Source: Saccoglossus kowalevskii | Taxonomy: Eukaryota > Hemichordata > Enteropneusta > Harrimaniidae | Assembly (NCBI RefSeq): GCF_000003605.2 | Contig: NW_003155237.1 | Location: 722,538-742,759, forward strand | Direction of reading: 5' to 3' | Length of the DNA: 20,222 bases | Shown: piece after piece, positions 1 to 9,353 of the stretch | Layout: each line of letters starts with the position of its first letter | Position numbering within the stretch: the first letter of the stretch is position 1 | Notes under the pieces: generated by a model | What the model was told of the DNA's origin: nothing | Database searches by the model: none | The model's input: the letters and a program-made list of their open reading frames with translations, nothing else | Translations under genes and position numbers: made by a program

Positions 1-2183
1 ATATCAATTAAATATTAACTTCTATCGCTATTCCAAGGTTGTTCGGATATTTTGGGCAATTTAGTAACACATATACTGTGTAAAACCAGAGTTGTAAATA
101 CATGTACATCCCTACTGCGAGTGATTGCTCAGTGTTGTTCTTTGTACCGAAAGTAATCCGGAGAATAATATATACTAACATATCCAAACCGCGTTAAATA
201 TGAGATCCTGGCTAGTCCACAAAACTTAGCATCCCCTGTTTTTGAATCACACACGTAGTATTCACCTGGCGCTCTCCTTATTATAAGACAATATTTTAGG
301 ATGTTCTTTCCACGACTCACTGTAGCGGACATGAACACATACATGCATTGACGAAACTGATCAGACTCGTGAAAAATAGGAAAAAAGTTGAAGATGGATG
401 TCACTTAATTTGTATCTGAGATACTGAGAACCAGAACTGTCGGGACACCACTCTACTGCTACAACGGCTGAGGATTGTCACAAAACGGAGAAAATTCTGA
501 GCAAAGAAAACACAATCATAAGATTTGTAATGTTCACCGGACGAATTTGGCAGTGAAGCAGTACTTGGCCTTCAATCCGATAATTATAAACTTCTTCCAA
601 GAAGTTCTTGGCTTTCTCGAATTATGATATCCGCTCGCTGACTTCCATTGCATGAGTTTATTACAAGTGCCCTTTCAGTTCGTCCAATTTCATACAAGCT
701 ACCGACATTCTGACGTCACCTACCTTTCCGTAGTAGAGTACACATATAATAAGTGATCATGACATCCGATTTTCCGACGCGTTACCTGCAACCGCCAGTA
801 TTAATAGTTGCCTAAGCTCAACGCTTAAATTCATAATTCTATAATGTGCAATGTTGGTCTTTCTACGCAAATCAACACCGACTCAACCTCGTAAGACCAC
901 ACAGGTCGTACGATACTATAATTATCGAGATGAAAAAGGTGAGTAATATTATGTTTCGTTCGTTCCAACCAAACCAAACATAATTATGTAGGAACAGGGG
1001 CAAGTATACACCTGATACAATTATTGTCGGTGCCTTTTGTAAAGTTCAACAATTGTTTCACCATGTTACAATTTCAGAAATAATTATCTTAACAAGCTCG
1101 AAAGTTATCCATATGTCTCGTACATGACCTAACCCGATCCGAACATTTAGATATACCATGGTTCATAGCAAGTTTTAGGAAGATAGAGGTACACTAATTG
1201 TACACATGTTTGCGAACTTTTAATTCTAATTCAACGGTTTTTTTTTAACAAATTGCAATTACATATTCAATTATTCAATAAATATTCTAATTTGTGTTTC
1301 CCCGAGAGTGTGACTGGATGCCGATCAACAGACCTTCGGCAATAAAGCGCATATAAAATACCGTACTGTAAAATGCATCATAGCAACAGTGCAGTGTCTA
1401 TATTAATTATACCCAATTTCTTGTATAAGTATTTTCATAGAGTTCCACGGTATATTCAACGACATGCATCCTCGCCCTGTCGCTGGCTCTATGATTCAAC
1501 TTTTCACTCCAAATTATTGGTTAGTAACTCAGGTTTCAGGTCGGTGAGTTCTCATTATTAGTAAAAACGATAGGTGTCCGATTTCATGTATACTCACACC
1601 CTATTGGTTTTGTTCGTGTATACACCCTAGTTACGTGACGTCACGTTTATACCTAAGCACACAAAGACAATTTTATATTCCATGCAGACATTGCGACAAA
1701 AGTCAAACAAGGAAATAGAATTATTTCTTCTGTGACACATTTAGTATGCACAGTCTGTTAAGAAACCTTGACACTAACATATAAGGTTTAGTTCATTTTT
1801 TTAAAGCAACAATTACGGAAATGCGTAATTGTTATTTTAATTAAAATTTAAATATTATAAACGGTATGTGAAACAACTATACGTTCAATGCTAAAAATAG
1901 GTAAAAGCACTAGTAACATACCCGGAAATAAAAAAACCTACATGTGTTGACAGAACCATTAAACAAATTCAGCAAACTGTTACCAATAAATTAATGAGAA
2001 TGATATGAATACGTCTTAAATAAATTCTTTCACAATTTTGCAGCCAAATTCAAATTAATCAATCAATTATTCCACCCATCTTCTCTAGTTTCAATTTCAT
2101 AAGTTTAATGACTAAGGCATTACATAATAAGCATTTGTAATAATTTACTAAAACTAACGTCCAAATTGCCTATGCATTGTGTA
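1..2183. other. Non-coding, no gene recognised
   Basis: Short open frames only, the longest 91 codons (404-129, minus), with no recognisable domain and no supporting splice or promoter pattern. Two perfect CRE octamers occur, at 711-718 and 1636-1643, and one hairpin at 1808-1833. Confidence 0.6.
1808..1833. repeat. Perfect hairpin, 10-bp stem and 6-nt loop
   Basis: AACAATTACG, loop GAAATG, then CGTAATTGTT. It stands in AT-rich non-coding DNA with no neighbouring gene. Confidence 0.7.
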
Positions 2184-2343
2184 ATACTGTAACCTCAATA
2201 TAATGAATTTCCTGATATAATGAACACATAGCATGTCTCCCGCTCACAACAAACCCAGTGTGCTTCATTATAGTGAACATTTCACTATAACAAACTAATT
2301 GTATGTCCCCCCAAAGAGTTCGTTATAACGAGGCTACAGTGTA
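2184..2343. mobile_element. About 160-bp pogo/Tigger-like MITE
   Basis: The left end reads ACTGTAACCTCAATATAATG and the complement of the right end reads ACTGTAGCCTCGTTATAACG, about 16 of 20 positions matching, with TA nearby on each side. The ACTGTA(A/G)CCTC(G)TTATAACGAA style is typical of pogo/Tigger-type elements, as I recall that family. Inside, TATAATGAA, TATAGTGAA and CACTATAACAAA motifs recur in both orientations, so the whole element is built from related short palindromic pieces. There is no coding capacity. Confidence 0.6.
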
Positions 2344-3467
2344 CTAGTATATCATTTATTATCATGTGTCCGTACCATGTTTGTATTGTGTGATACACAC
2401 GAGTGTGTAATCAGATTGCAAACACACGCATTCCCATGCCTAAATTCTTTGTTGGCCCAGCACACGGTGTCCAACACCAACACTCTTTCATTAAGTGTGT
2501 TATTCAGACACTCCTACGTAATGAGAAATGTGGCTTCTAATTTTTTAGATGTTCTGCAAATCGTCACATTAATCATCACCATGGTTTTCGACTTCATACT
2601 TAACATTTTAAAACACCAACTTTATCTTCAAAGTTGGAATTATTACATCTAGATACAATTAATCGTTTTAACAATCGTTATCCAGATACACGCAGTTCCA
2701 TGAGAAGCAAAGTGCTACATAGGATCGAGTGAGAAAGGGGGGTGTTTAAGTGTAAATAAGGTGACCATATTTTGTTTCACTCAAACCAGCTTTTTCTTGT
2801 AATTATTTGTTCTTTCAGACATGTGTCCTGCTGCTTCTAATTAATTTATTCCTGTATGTGTACTTAAATATCACTTATCGAAAAGAAGATGCTTGGATTA
2901 ACCATGGAGGTAAAATCTCTTTTTACCTCCATGGATTATCTATCACATATACAAAATCGTTTGTTGGCCCCTGTGAATACTTGGAAATATTTTGTGTGCG
3001 GATACATTAAAATAGTAAGTACACTTATACTGTTTTTTTCTCAAGGAAACACTACGACAGGCTGGTTAACGCCCTGAAGTCAAACTATGAGGGTTCCGGG
3101 CACATAATAAATAATTATGACATTAAATAAAAGTCGCATATTAATTGTAATTATTATGTATACAATATGAGATTAACGGCGAGATCAAGAAAACAACACC
3201 GACACACAAGTACATGCACAGAAAACGTAATAGACCCACATCCTACCTGCAATTATTTCCCCACAATGCCGCGGCCACTCAAAGCAATTTCATCTGCGTT
3301 TCCTCATGATATGCTAACCCTGAAGTATAGGTGTACACGGAAACGAATTCTTATCACAATGGTACACTGTTCATGGGCTGTTGTTATTGTTACTTAGTAA
3401 AACGACCAGGAAGTAAACAAAATTCTCATGGATCGAAATGCATGATATGTGATAACATTCGTTTTGT
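2344..3467. other. Non-coding, no gene recognised
   Basis: Open frames of at most 91 codons without recognisable content. The hairpin at 2902-2934 is the only structure noted. Confidence 0.6.
2902..2934. repeat. Perfect hairpin, 14-bp stem and 5-nt loop
   Basis: CCATGGAGGTAAAA at 2902-2915 is followed by TCTCT and then its exact reverse complement at 2921-2934. No U-tract or gene context explains it; the flanks do not extend the pairing. Confidence 0.85.
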
Positions 3468-3652
3468 TACTGTAGAATACTTTATTTTTGCTATTTTTGC
3501 TGAAGGAATAATTCAGTGAAATTGAAATCAAGCGAATATACCGTTTTTCCTATATTTACATTCAACTCGTCAGCAATCAGTGAAAATAAAATCCATTCAA
3601 AAAGTCTATTCAGCGAAAATTAATTCCAGCTAAAATAAAGTATTTTACAGTA
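3468..3652. mobile_element. 181-bp MITE flanked by TA
   Basis: The left end reads CTGTAGAATACTTTATTTTT and the complement of the right end reads CTGTAAAATACTTTATTTTA, two mismatches in 20. TA dinucleotides at 3468-3469 and 3651-3652 bound the element, as expected of a TA target-site duplication (Tc1/mariner-like). The inner parts of the arms remain loosely complementary (GCTGAA-type motifs). It is non-coding and autonomous relatives cannot be judged from here. Confidence 0.7.
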
Positions 3653-3985
3653 TTTTGTGGCAGATATTGTTTCTAAGGTTGTTTTACATTTTCAATATAA
3701 CATACATATTTTATTTCCTTCTGCGAGTGGTTCACATATTTGCACTTTTAATGTGTACATACATGTTTATCATTTGTGTCACACGTGCCGGGATTTTCCC
3801 GCAAAATTTCATTTTATATGAGTGAACCTGTAGCTGCAAATCTCGACTTCGTGACATCCGGGTACCGTACAAACAAAATGTAACATTGTCTCGACAAAAT
3901 GTTCTGTAAAAAAGTAATGCGATTGATAACAAACGAACTTCTCTATTTCTTTCGCCCTCCATGCACTATCTTGAATTTAAGAAAT

Positions 3986-4049
3986 GATAAATAAATAAAA
4001 AAATATAAAAAAAAATAAATAAATAAATAAAAAAAATAAAAAAAAAAAT
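3986..4049. repeat. A-rich AAAT/AAAAAT microsatellite
   Basis: A 64-bp run of A with T about every fourth to ninth base. It could be a simple repeat or the decayed poly(A) tail of a plus-strand retroposed copy, but I recognise no SINE or LINE body upstream. Confidence 0.8.
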
Positions 4050-4835
4050 TGCACATAATGTGAAAAGGAAAGAAGACTCCTACAAATTCATCACGAAATA
4101 TCCCTTGTTATCTAGCTATGCTAGATTGGCCATTATATCTGATGAGGTGGCTAGGTTCAATCTGATTAAAATACATTCTATATTGTTGGTAGTACAAATA
4201 CAAAATTGTGATATACTTCATAAAATAATTATAACAAGTATAGAACAAATTAAAGGAAATATATAAAATTAAAAAAAAAATAAACACCGTACAATACACT
4301 AATTTAATTAGAACGTGTATAAGGTTGATAATTAGTAATCAATAATGTGCATATAGGAAATAAGAGTCACAATATTCAACACGCAGAAGTGATATGAAGA
4401 TATATGAATAAAATAATGCTAACCTGAATTGGAACCGAACTACCAATACTGTAAATAATTGCCCTTCTCACTCATTATTCGTGGGCAGAATGTGGGACTC
4501 TCCTCTATGCTGGCAACGTATCCGGCTCTCCTCCACTATTTTAGAATTTTAGATACTTCCGCGTGTCAAACAAGTACTTTGTGTACGTGATGACACGTCA
4601 GCTTTCAGAGCTGTTCAATAGAGGGTCCCGATTGTCCCAACATATACAATCTTATTTTTCTTCATTGTCAGTATAAATACCACATGATGGGGTGAGGTGA
4701 GGCGGGGTGTAATGTATGTTATTGAGCAAATCATTGCTCCTTGTACAGGCACAGTGAATAATGATAGCTTTATCACGGTGTCTGTACTATTACAGGTGTG
4801 CACAACCACAGTCAGCAGATATTTACTATATGGGG

Positions 4836-4873
4836 GCCGCCATCTTGAATACAGCATGAAACTATATAAATAG
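4836..4873 (-). promoter_or_regulatory. Possible orphan core promoter: TATA box plus YY1 site
   Basis: On the minus strand CTATTTATATAG (4873-4862) is followed about 15 nt later by CAAGATGGCGGC (4847-4836), a perfect YY1 site. YY1 sites often sit at or just after the start of transcription, which the TATA box would place near 4842. An 80-codon open frame follows (4857-4615), but it starts upstream of the predicted start and matches nothing I know, so no gene is called. Confidence 0.3.
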
Positions 4874-7477
4874 ACAAGTTATGAAACTAGTTTTTCAGAT
4901 TTCTACAAATCAGGAAAAAATACCAATCTTTCTCAGCCAAACGATCCGCTGGGGCAATATTAAGCCAACCGCTGACATAATTCGGTCAAATTTTTCGTTT
5001 TTGTATGGAAAAATCGCTTGCATAGGAACTAATTACACGAAGAACGTAAAACACTTTCCCGGGGTTCTTGAAACAAAAAACTTGCATTCCAACTCAGCAA
5101 CCAATCAGCTACGGCCTTACAGTTAGATGACAATTTCGGTTTCAAATACCTAAGTAAAGTGTTCTATGTTCGAAGCAGGGAAAAAGGATACTGCGCATAT
5201 TATGCTAATAAGTCGGAAGTGTAGACAAATAGTATCATTGGTTCTTACTGTAATTACGAAATTATCTATTTTCGGAGTGGAACTACATCACAGAATATTC
5301 TACCACCATTGTACCATGTATTTCCAGCGTCTGTCAGATATGTAGAAAGTAGTTAAATAGGCTTTTGATTGTTGGATTTATTTGAGAGAAAAGCTGTCAT
5401 CTGTAGAACAGGTGTCTTAACATTGATGGCAAATATTGATATGATATGTGCTGAGAAAGGTGTTGCTTCAGCTAAATATCAAAAATTAAATAGAGTGGAA
5501 CCCCAAAATTCACATACTGGATCTAGTGCATCAACAATTGGTCAGGGTATACGGTGTAAAAGAATACATTCATCAAACAAGTTCATGGTGGGTTCGTTAT
5601 TTTTATAAATAAGGATATCAGCCATCCGAAGTAGATATTTACCCAGTTGGGACTTCTGTAACTGTCTCATGCTACGACCATCTTGGAAAAAAAAACTCAT
5701 GTCAAATACACATGGCTGTGGAAGACCAATTAGATATGTAACTGACAACAATCGGCAGACATTGGAGTTCTGCTTATGACATCTTCATTTTCAACCTTAA
5801 TCAGACTTCTCATTACAGCAAATGTCTTGGTCAATGTTCTTCAATTGTTTTGCAATTGTTTTGCCACTTAGCTTGGTGTGTATGTTCTGCCTTATTTGTA
5901 ATGAATCATCGACATTCACTCGGTAATCAGCAATCAAGCCTGCTTCTCATCATCATCTTCAACAGCGAAAGAATTGTGCTTAAGAGGAAAGGCCTTAAAC
6001 TTCTTGAAGATCTGCGCTATTTATTTCTGACCAAGTTCCAGTCAGTGTTCTGGCGGACACTATTTGTGTCTTCCAGGACCACAAGGAAACATATGTTTAT
6101 TTTTAAGGTTAAGCTTCCAATTTTCGGTATTTTCAATCCTTATGAATATTCTATCATCGGATACAATATTCATGATCATAACCTATAACTTTCCTTGTCC
6201 TTCTTCAAATCATCTTCAAGATTCGGAAGAGATTATTCGGAAGAGGTTATGGGTATCCGTGCAAACTTAGTTTAATCCCCTACTTAATGCACACTGTAAA
6301 TGCCATTATTATATTCTTTCCCATATTCTATCAACTCAAACTGGAAATAACATACCCAGCTGCAGATAATTAAGTAAAAGTACAAGAACACAAAACAATC
6401 AACGACAACATAACAAAACAACTGTCAATTATCGCAGTCAGGGGTAAACTCACAAGTTCCGTGCGGTAATTTGATTGACTGGAGATTTTAATCCATGTTA
6501 CACTTGTTTTCTGTTGTCTTTTAAAAAAGGAGATCTGCATTTGATACAATGATGCGATTACTTTAAAACACCAATTTACCTGTCAACATTGAATTATGGG
6601 TTTTACCTGTTTGCCCGTAATTAATCTGGTTTAGAAAACCATCATAGGTAATGCGAGGTTTCTAAATAAAAATGTATCAATACTAAATTTCCTATACTTC
6701 AATCACACACTAGGTATATATTGATGATATATATAGATACATATATGATATTGTAATAAACAACTCTTAAAACATACGTAAAGTAAAATGCTTGACGTTA
6801 AATTCAGGAATACGCTCAAAAACATGTGTTCTAGGACTTTTATGGCTACAATTTTACCAGTTACCATGGTAACATAACTATTTTCATTTTGTTGGATGTT
6901 TGGTAAATCATTACCTACGTTTTGAAACCAAACAGGAAAGTAAGCATAAATATATAATGGTTTTAACAAAAATAGTTCTCATGTATTTTAACCCAAACTG
7001 CTAATTTACATTTGGTTGGAAAATCATATTTCCCCAAGGTTGATTTTGATTGATTTTTTTACAGCTTTCAGAACCCTGTATAAAGAGTTTAAAGTAAAAA
7101 AAAATGGTTGTTATACAAAAAGTCTGGGTACCGATGACTGACTAAGTATATCGACCTTACTTTAGGTCCTTTTTATTATTCAAGAAACGTTCCGAGTGCC
7201 TGTAGGTCTCGTGCCACCAATGGCTGTTGTTAACAATGGGTTTTCTTTCACTGTGTTTTATCTGAAACGCAATGCATGAGGGCGTACTCCAATTATGTCA
7301 GCTGTAAAAATTGTGTGTGTCGCTTTCAAGTTGTTTATTGACAAGTACCGGCGACCTGTGGATCTGAGCATCTCTCAATTATATTATACAATTCCAAACT
7401 GGCTGCGTTTCTGAGAATATTGAAGGTAGAAAAATGACAAATCTGTGTGTTTTGCTTACATCCATTTTGAGTTTGAG

Positions 7478-8143
7478 CTGACCAACGTTTTACTGTGGAC
7501 GCATGAATGAAAGGAACACACCGCCAGCAAACTTGCTAACGAATCGTCTGCGATGATGTATGGAGATCGTTATCAATTTGATACACTTTGGGCCACCTCA
7601 TTCTCAAAAGGAGGCAATGGTATTTACTTAGAGGGCGCACTTTCAAGTCGTTACTTCACGCTAAATTTTCGTATTTCCCCGTTTTGTGCTATTTTAAATG
7701 TAATAAATTCTAAAGTACAATTACAACACCTATTTTTTGCAAATAGTATTGTTTTGATAAAATTTGACCATGTATGAGAGTAGATACTAGTAGTCTCTTC
7801 CAGCATACGCTGATAGCATTTCCACAAAACGTGGTGCGGTGACTGCATAGAACTTTCTTGAATTTCTTTTCCCTGATTTAACCTGTTGATTGCAAATTAT
7901 GTACCAGTTTCAATTAATACTGAACTTAATTGCGGAATTTAATAATAACAATTATTACGGAAAATTCATATACCAATCATGTCCCTCTCTAAAAGTATCT
8001 TGGCCTCCTATTGAAAATGGGATGGCCTAATCAACGATCTCCAGACTCAAGTTTGAATCAACACAGGCGATTCGTTAGCAAGTTTGCTGACAATGTTGGT
8101 AATTAGGTGTTCCTTTCGTTCACGCAGCCACAGTGTTGGCCAG
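7478..8143. mobile_element. 666-bp foldback/MITE-like element with about 160-bp inverted arms
   Basis: The left arm (7478-7635) and right arm (7983-8143) are imperfect inverted repeats over about 160 bp. They include a 22-bp perfect core (7525-7546 against 8068-8089, centred on AGCAAACTTGCTAACG). Other matching blocks are CTG(A/G)CCAAC at the outer ends, GAAAGGAACAC, GGAGATCGTT and the inner-end AGAGGG. The AT-rich interior of about 350 bp has no protein I recognise. Family is unknown. TTACAT occurs near both sides (7456-7461 and 8151-8156) but at unequal distances, so it is not a secure target-site duplication. Confidence 0.7.
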
Positions 8144-8404
8144 AATTCTATTACATACATGTGGTTTCAACATATTAAAACAATATTTTGATCTTTGTAA
8201 CCCCTTTTCTTGGAGAAATTCACCCAAACGCTAGCATTGTCGTTTATGGAGGTCTAATTAATGGTGTGAGACCTGTATAAGTCAGGTGAGATCCCTGTCG
8301 CCGACGATGGCGCTTTAGCGATGAGAGGGGCCAAATGACAACCACGAGACGATTCGACCTATATTTGCGATTGAAACAATGACGCGACGACTTTAAAACG
8401 CAAT
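8144..8404. other. Intergenic stretch beyond the bZIP gene 3' end
   Basis: No gene seen. A 38-bp segment at 8371-8408 is about 80 percent identical to 6541-6578, a short dispersed repeat. Confidence 0.4.
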
Positions 8405-8416
8405 TTTATTTTTATT
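8405..8416 (-). terminator. Tandem AATAAA poly(A) signals
   Basis: The plus strand reads TTTATT twice in succession, i.e. two AATAAA hexamers on the minus strand about 620 nt after the stop codon. I saw no closer AATAAA on this strand after the stop. Confidence 0.5.
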
Positions 8417-8574
8417 TTCTCGTAAAAAAAAACACTATGCAAATATTCCAAATGTGAACATTAATAAAACTACCAATATACAAGTATCAGTGAAAGAAAT
8501 ATAACAATTGTGAACAAACACTCACAATCCAATGAAGTAAATAAATACATGTACTAATATGAAAATATACTATT

Positions 8575-8626
8575 TGAATGGAATGAAATGAAGTGGAATG
8601 CAATGGAATAGAATGCAATACAATGT
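8575..8626. repeat. Degenerate GAATG/GGAAT pentamer repeat in the 3' UTR
   Basis: About ten irregular pentamers (TGGAA, TGAAA, TGCAA, TAGAA) run in series. They would be transcribed as CATTC-type repeats in the bZIP mRNA. Confidence 0.7.
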
Positions 8627-9035
8627 AACACATGATGAACTCTCTCTTCAAGACACTTTGTTGTACACTTTAAATGAATATAACATTGTAGCGATGATAA
8701 TATAATTAAACTAAAATGATTTGCTTTGAGAGATGCAACCAATTAAGAAGATTAAAAAGCAAGCGTGGAATTGACCGATTTTTCTCGATGATAGACGATG
8801 ATAGACGATTAAGCCCAAACAGACTCGTATCGTTCATCTGTCATTCACAGCTTCATTTGATGGTCTGACATTTTCATTTGTAAATTGGAATACAGTAACA
8901 ACTAAAAATGTGAATGATTATGATTGTATCACAGTGTGGTTGAAATGATGGCATATTCGCACGTGGTTGAGAGTGGACCAATCACAACAGAAGCACATAT
9001 GAACCCATAATGCACCGTGACAAAAATCACACACT

Positions 9036-9353
9036 TCAATCTATTTCCAGTTCATCTCGAGAAGGCAGCAAAGAGAGGGTTCTGTTTTCTAACTCAAAGG
9101 CCAAGTTGCTGTCATGGTTACTATCGTGCGGAACATTGCGCAGTGATGCCGCAAGGTCTCGCTCATGCGATCTAGGCAAATCGTGGCTGTACTGGTCGGA
9201 TGATGTTGTCAATATTGTGAAAGTTGGCGGATAGCGGAGACCACAAGAAAGTGCATGCGACTGTAGGTAGAATTTTAAACGTTCCCTTTCTTCCTTGAGT
9301 GTGTCAATTTGTTCCAGCAATCCCTGTTTTTCCTCCTGTAATTTATCTGCTTC
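9036..9353 (-). CDS. ATF3/Fos-like bZIP factor, leucine zipper and C-terminal exon 3
   Basis: This last coding exon (105 codons plus TGA at 9038-9036) follows an acceptor TTTTCTCTCCAG|GAAGCAG. With the end of exon 2 it completes a leucine zipper. Counting from the second Leu of VLLEE, leucines fall at heptad positions 2, 9, 16, 23 and 30, and His at 37. The spacing matches ATF3 and Fos without gaps, as does the His-x3-Cys just after the zipper (HALSC here, HRPTC in ATF3). The segment LKEERERLKFYL resembles the Fos zipper end, so the family call lies between ATF3/JDP2 and Fos. The 65-residue tail after the zipper is rich in Ser, Asp and Leu with no domain I know. The zipper mediates dimerisation with Jun, ATF or Fos-type partners. 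It is the 3' part of the same minus-strand gene, followed by an AU-rich 3' UTR. Confidence 0.9.
   Translation of the reverse strand, partial: EADKLQEEKQGLLEQIDTLKEERERLKFYLQSHALSCGLRYPPTFTILTTSSDQYSHDLPRSHERDLAASLRNVPHDSNHDSNLAFELENRTLSLLPSRDELEID

Larger units (their letters stand above)
3653..7477. other. Non-coding, no gene recognised
   Basis: AT-rich sequence with the AAAT tract and the orphan TATA/YY1 site. The part at 5370-6250 has several overlapping open frames of 69-112 codons on both strands and looks like it could be a decayed coding element, but I cannot match it to any transposase, polymerase or host protein. Confidence 0.5.
8405..9035 (-). other. Predicted 3' UTR with AU-rich elements and poly(A) signals
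   Basis: Minus-strand sequence after the TGA stop. AUUUA pentamers occur at 8881-8885 and 8671-8675, and an overlapping pair (ATTTATTTA) lies at 8538-8546. Such elements drive rapid mRNA decay in fos and ATF3-type immediate-early transcripts. Two AATAAA signals lie at 8411-8416 and 8405-8410 and would place the cleavage site near 8.38-8.40 kb. The UTR includes a degenerate pentamer repeat at 8575-8626. The exact 3' end is inferred. Confidence 0.55.

Noticed and set aside
129-404. 91-codon minus-strand open frame that reads somewhat protein-like
   Set aside because: No recognisable domain, no clear splice sites or promoter; not enough to call a gene.
4615-4857. 80-codon minus-strand open frame next to the TATA/YY1 pair
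   Set aside because: Its ATG lies upstream of the start predicted by the TATA box, and the protein matches nothing I know.
7456-8156. TTACAT as target-site duplication of the foldback element
   Set aside because: The two copies lie 16 bp and 7 bp from the arm ends, so the match may be chance.
9010-9234. Plus-strand open frame opposite exon 3
   Set aside because: It is antisense to the leucine-zipper exon, whose minus-strand frame has clear bZIP homology and splice signals.
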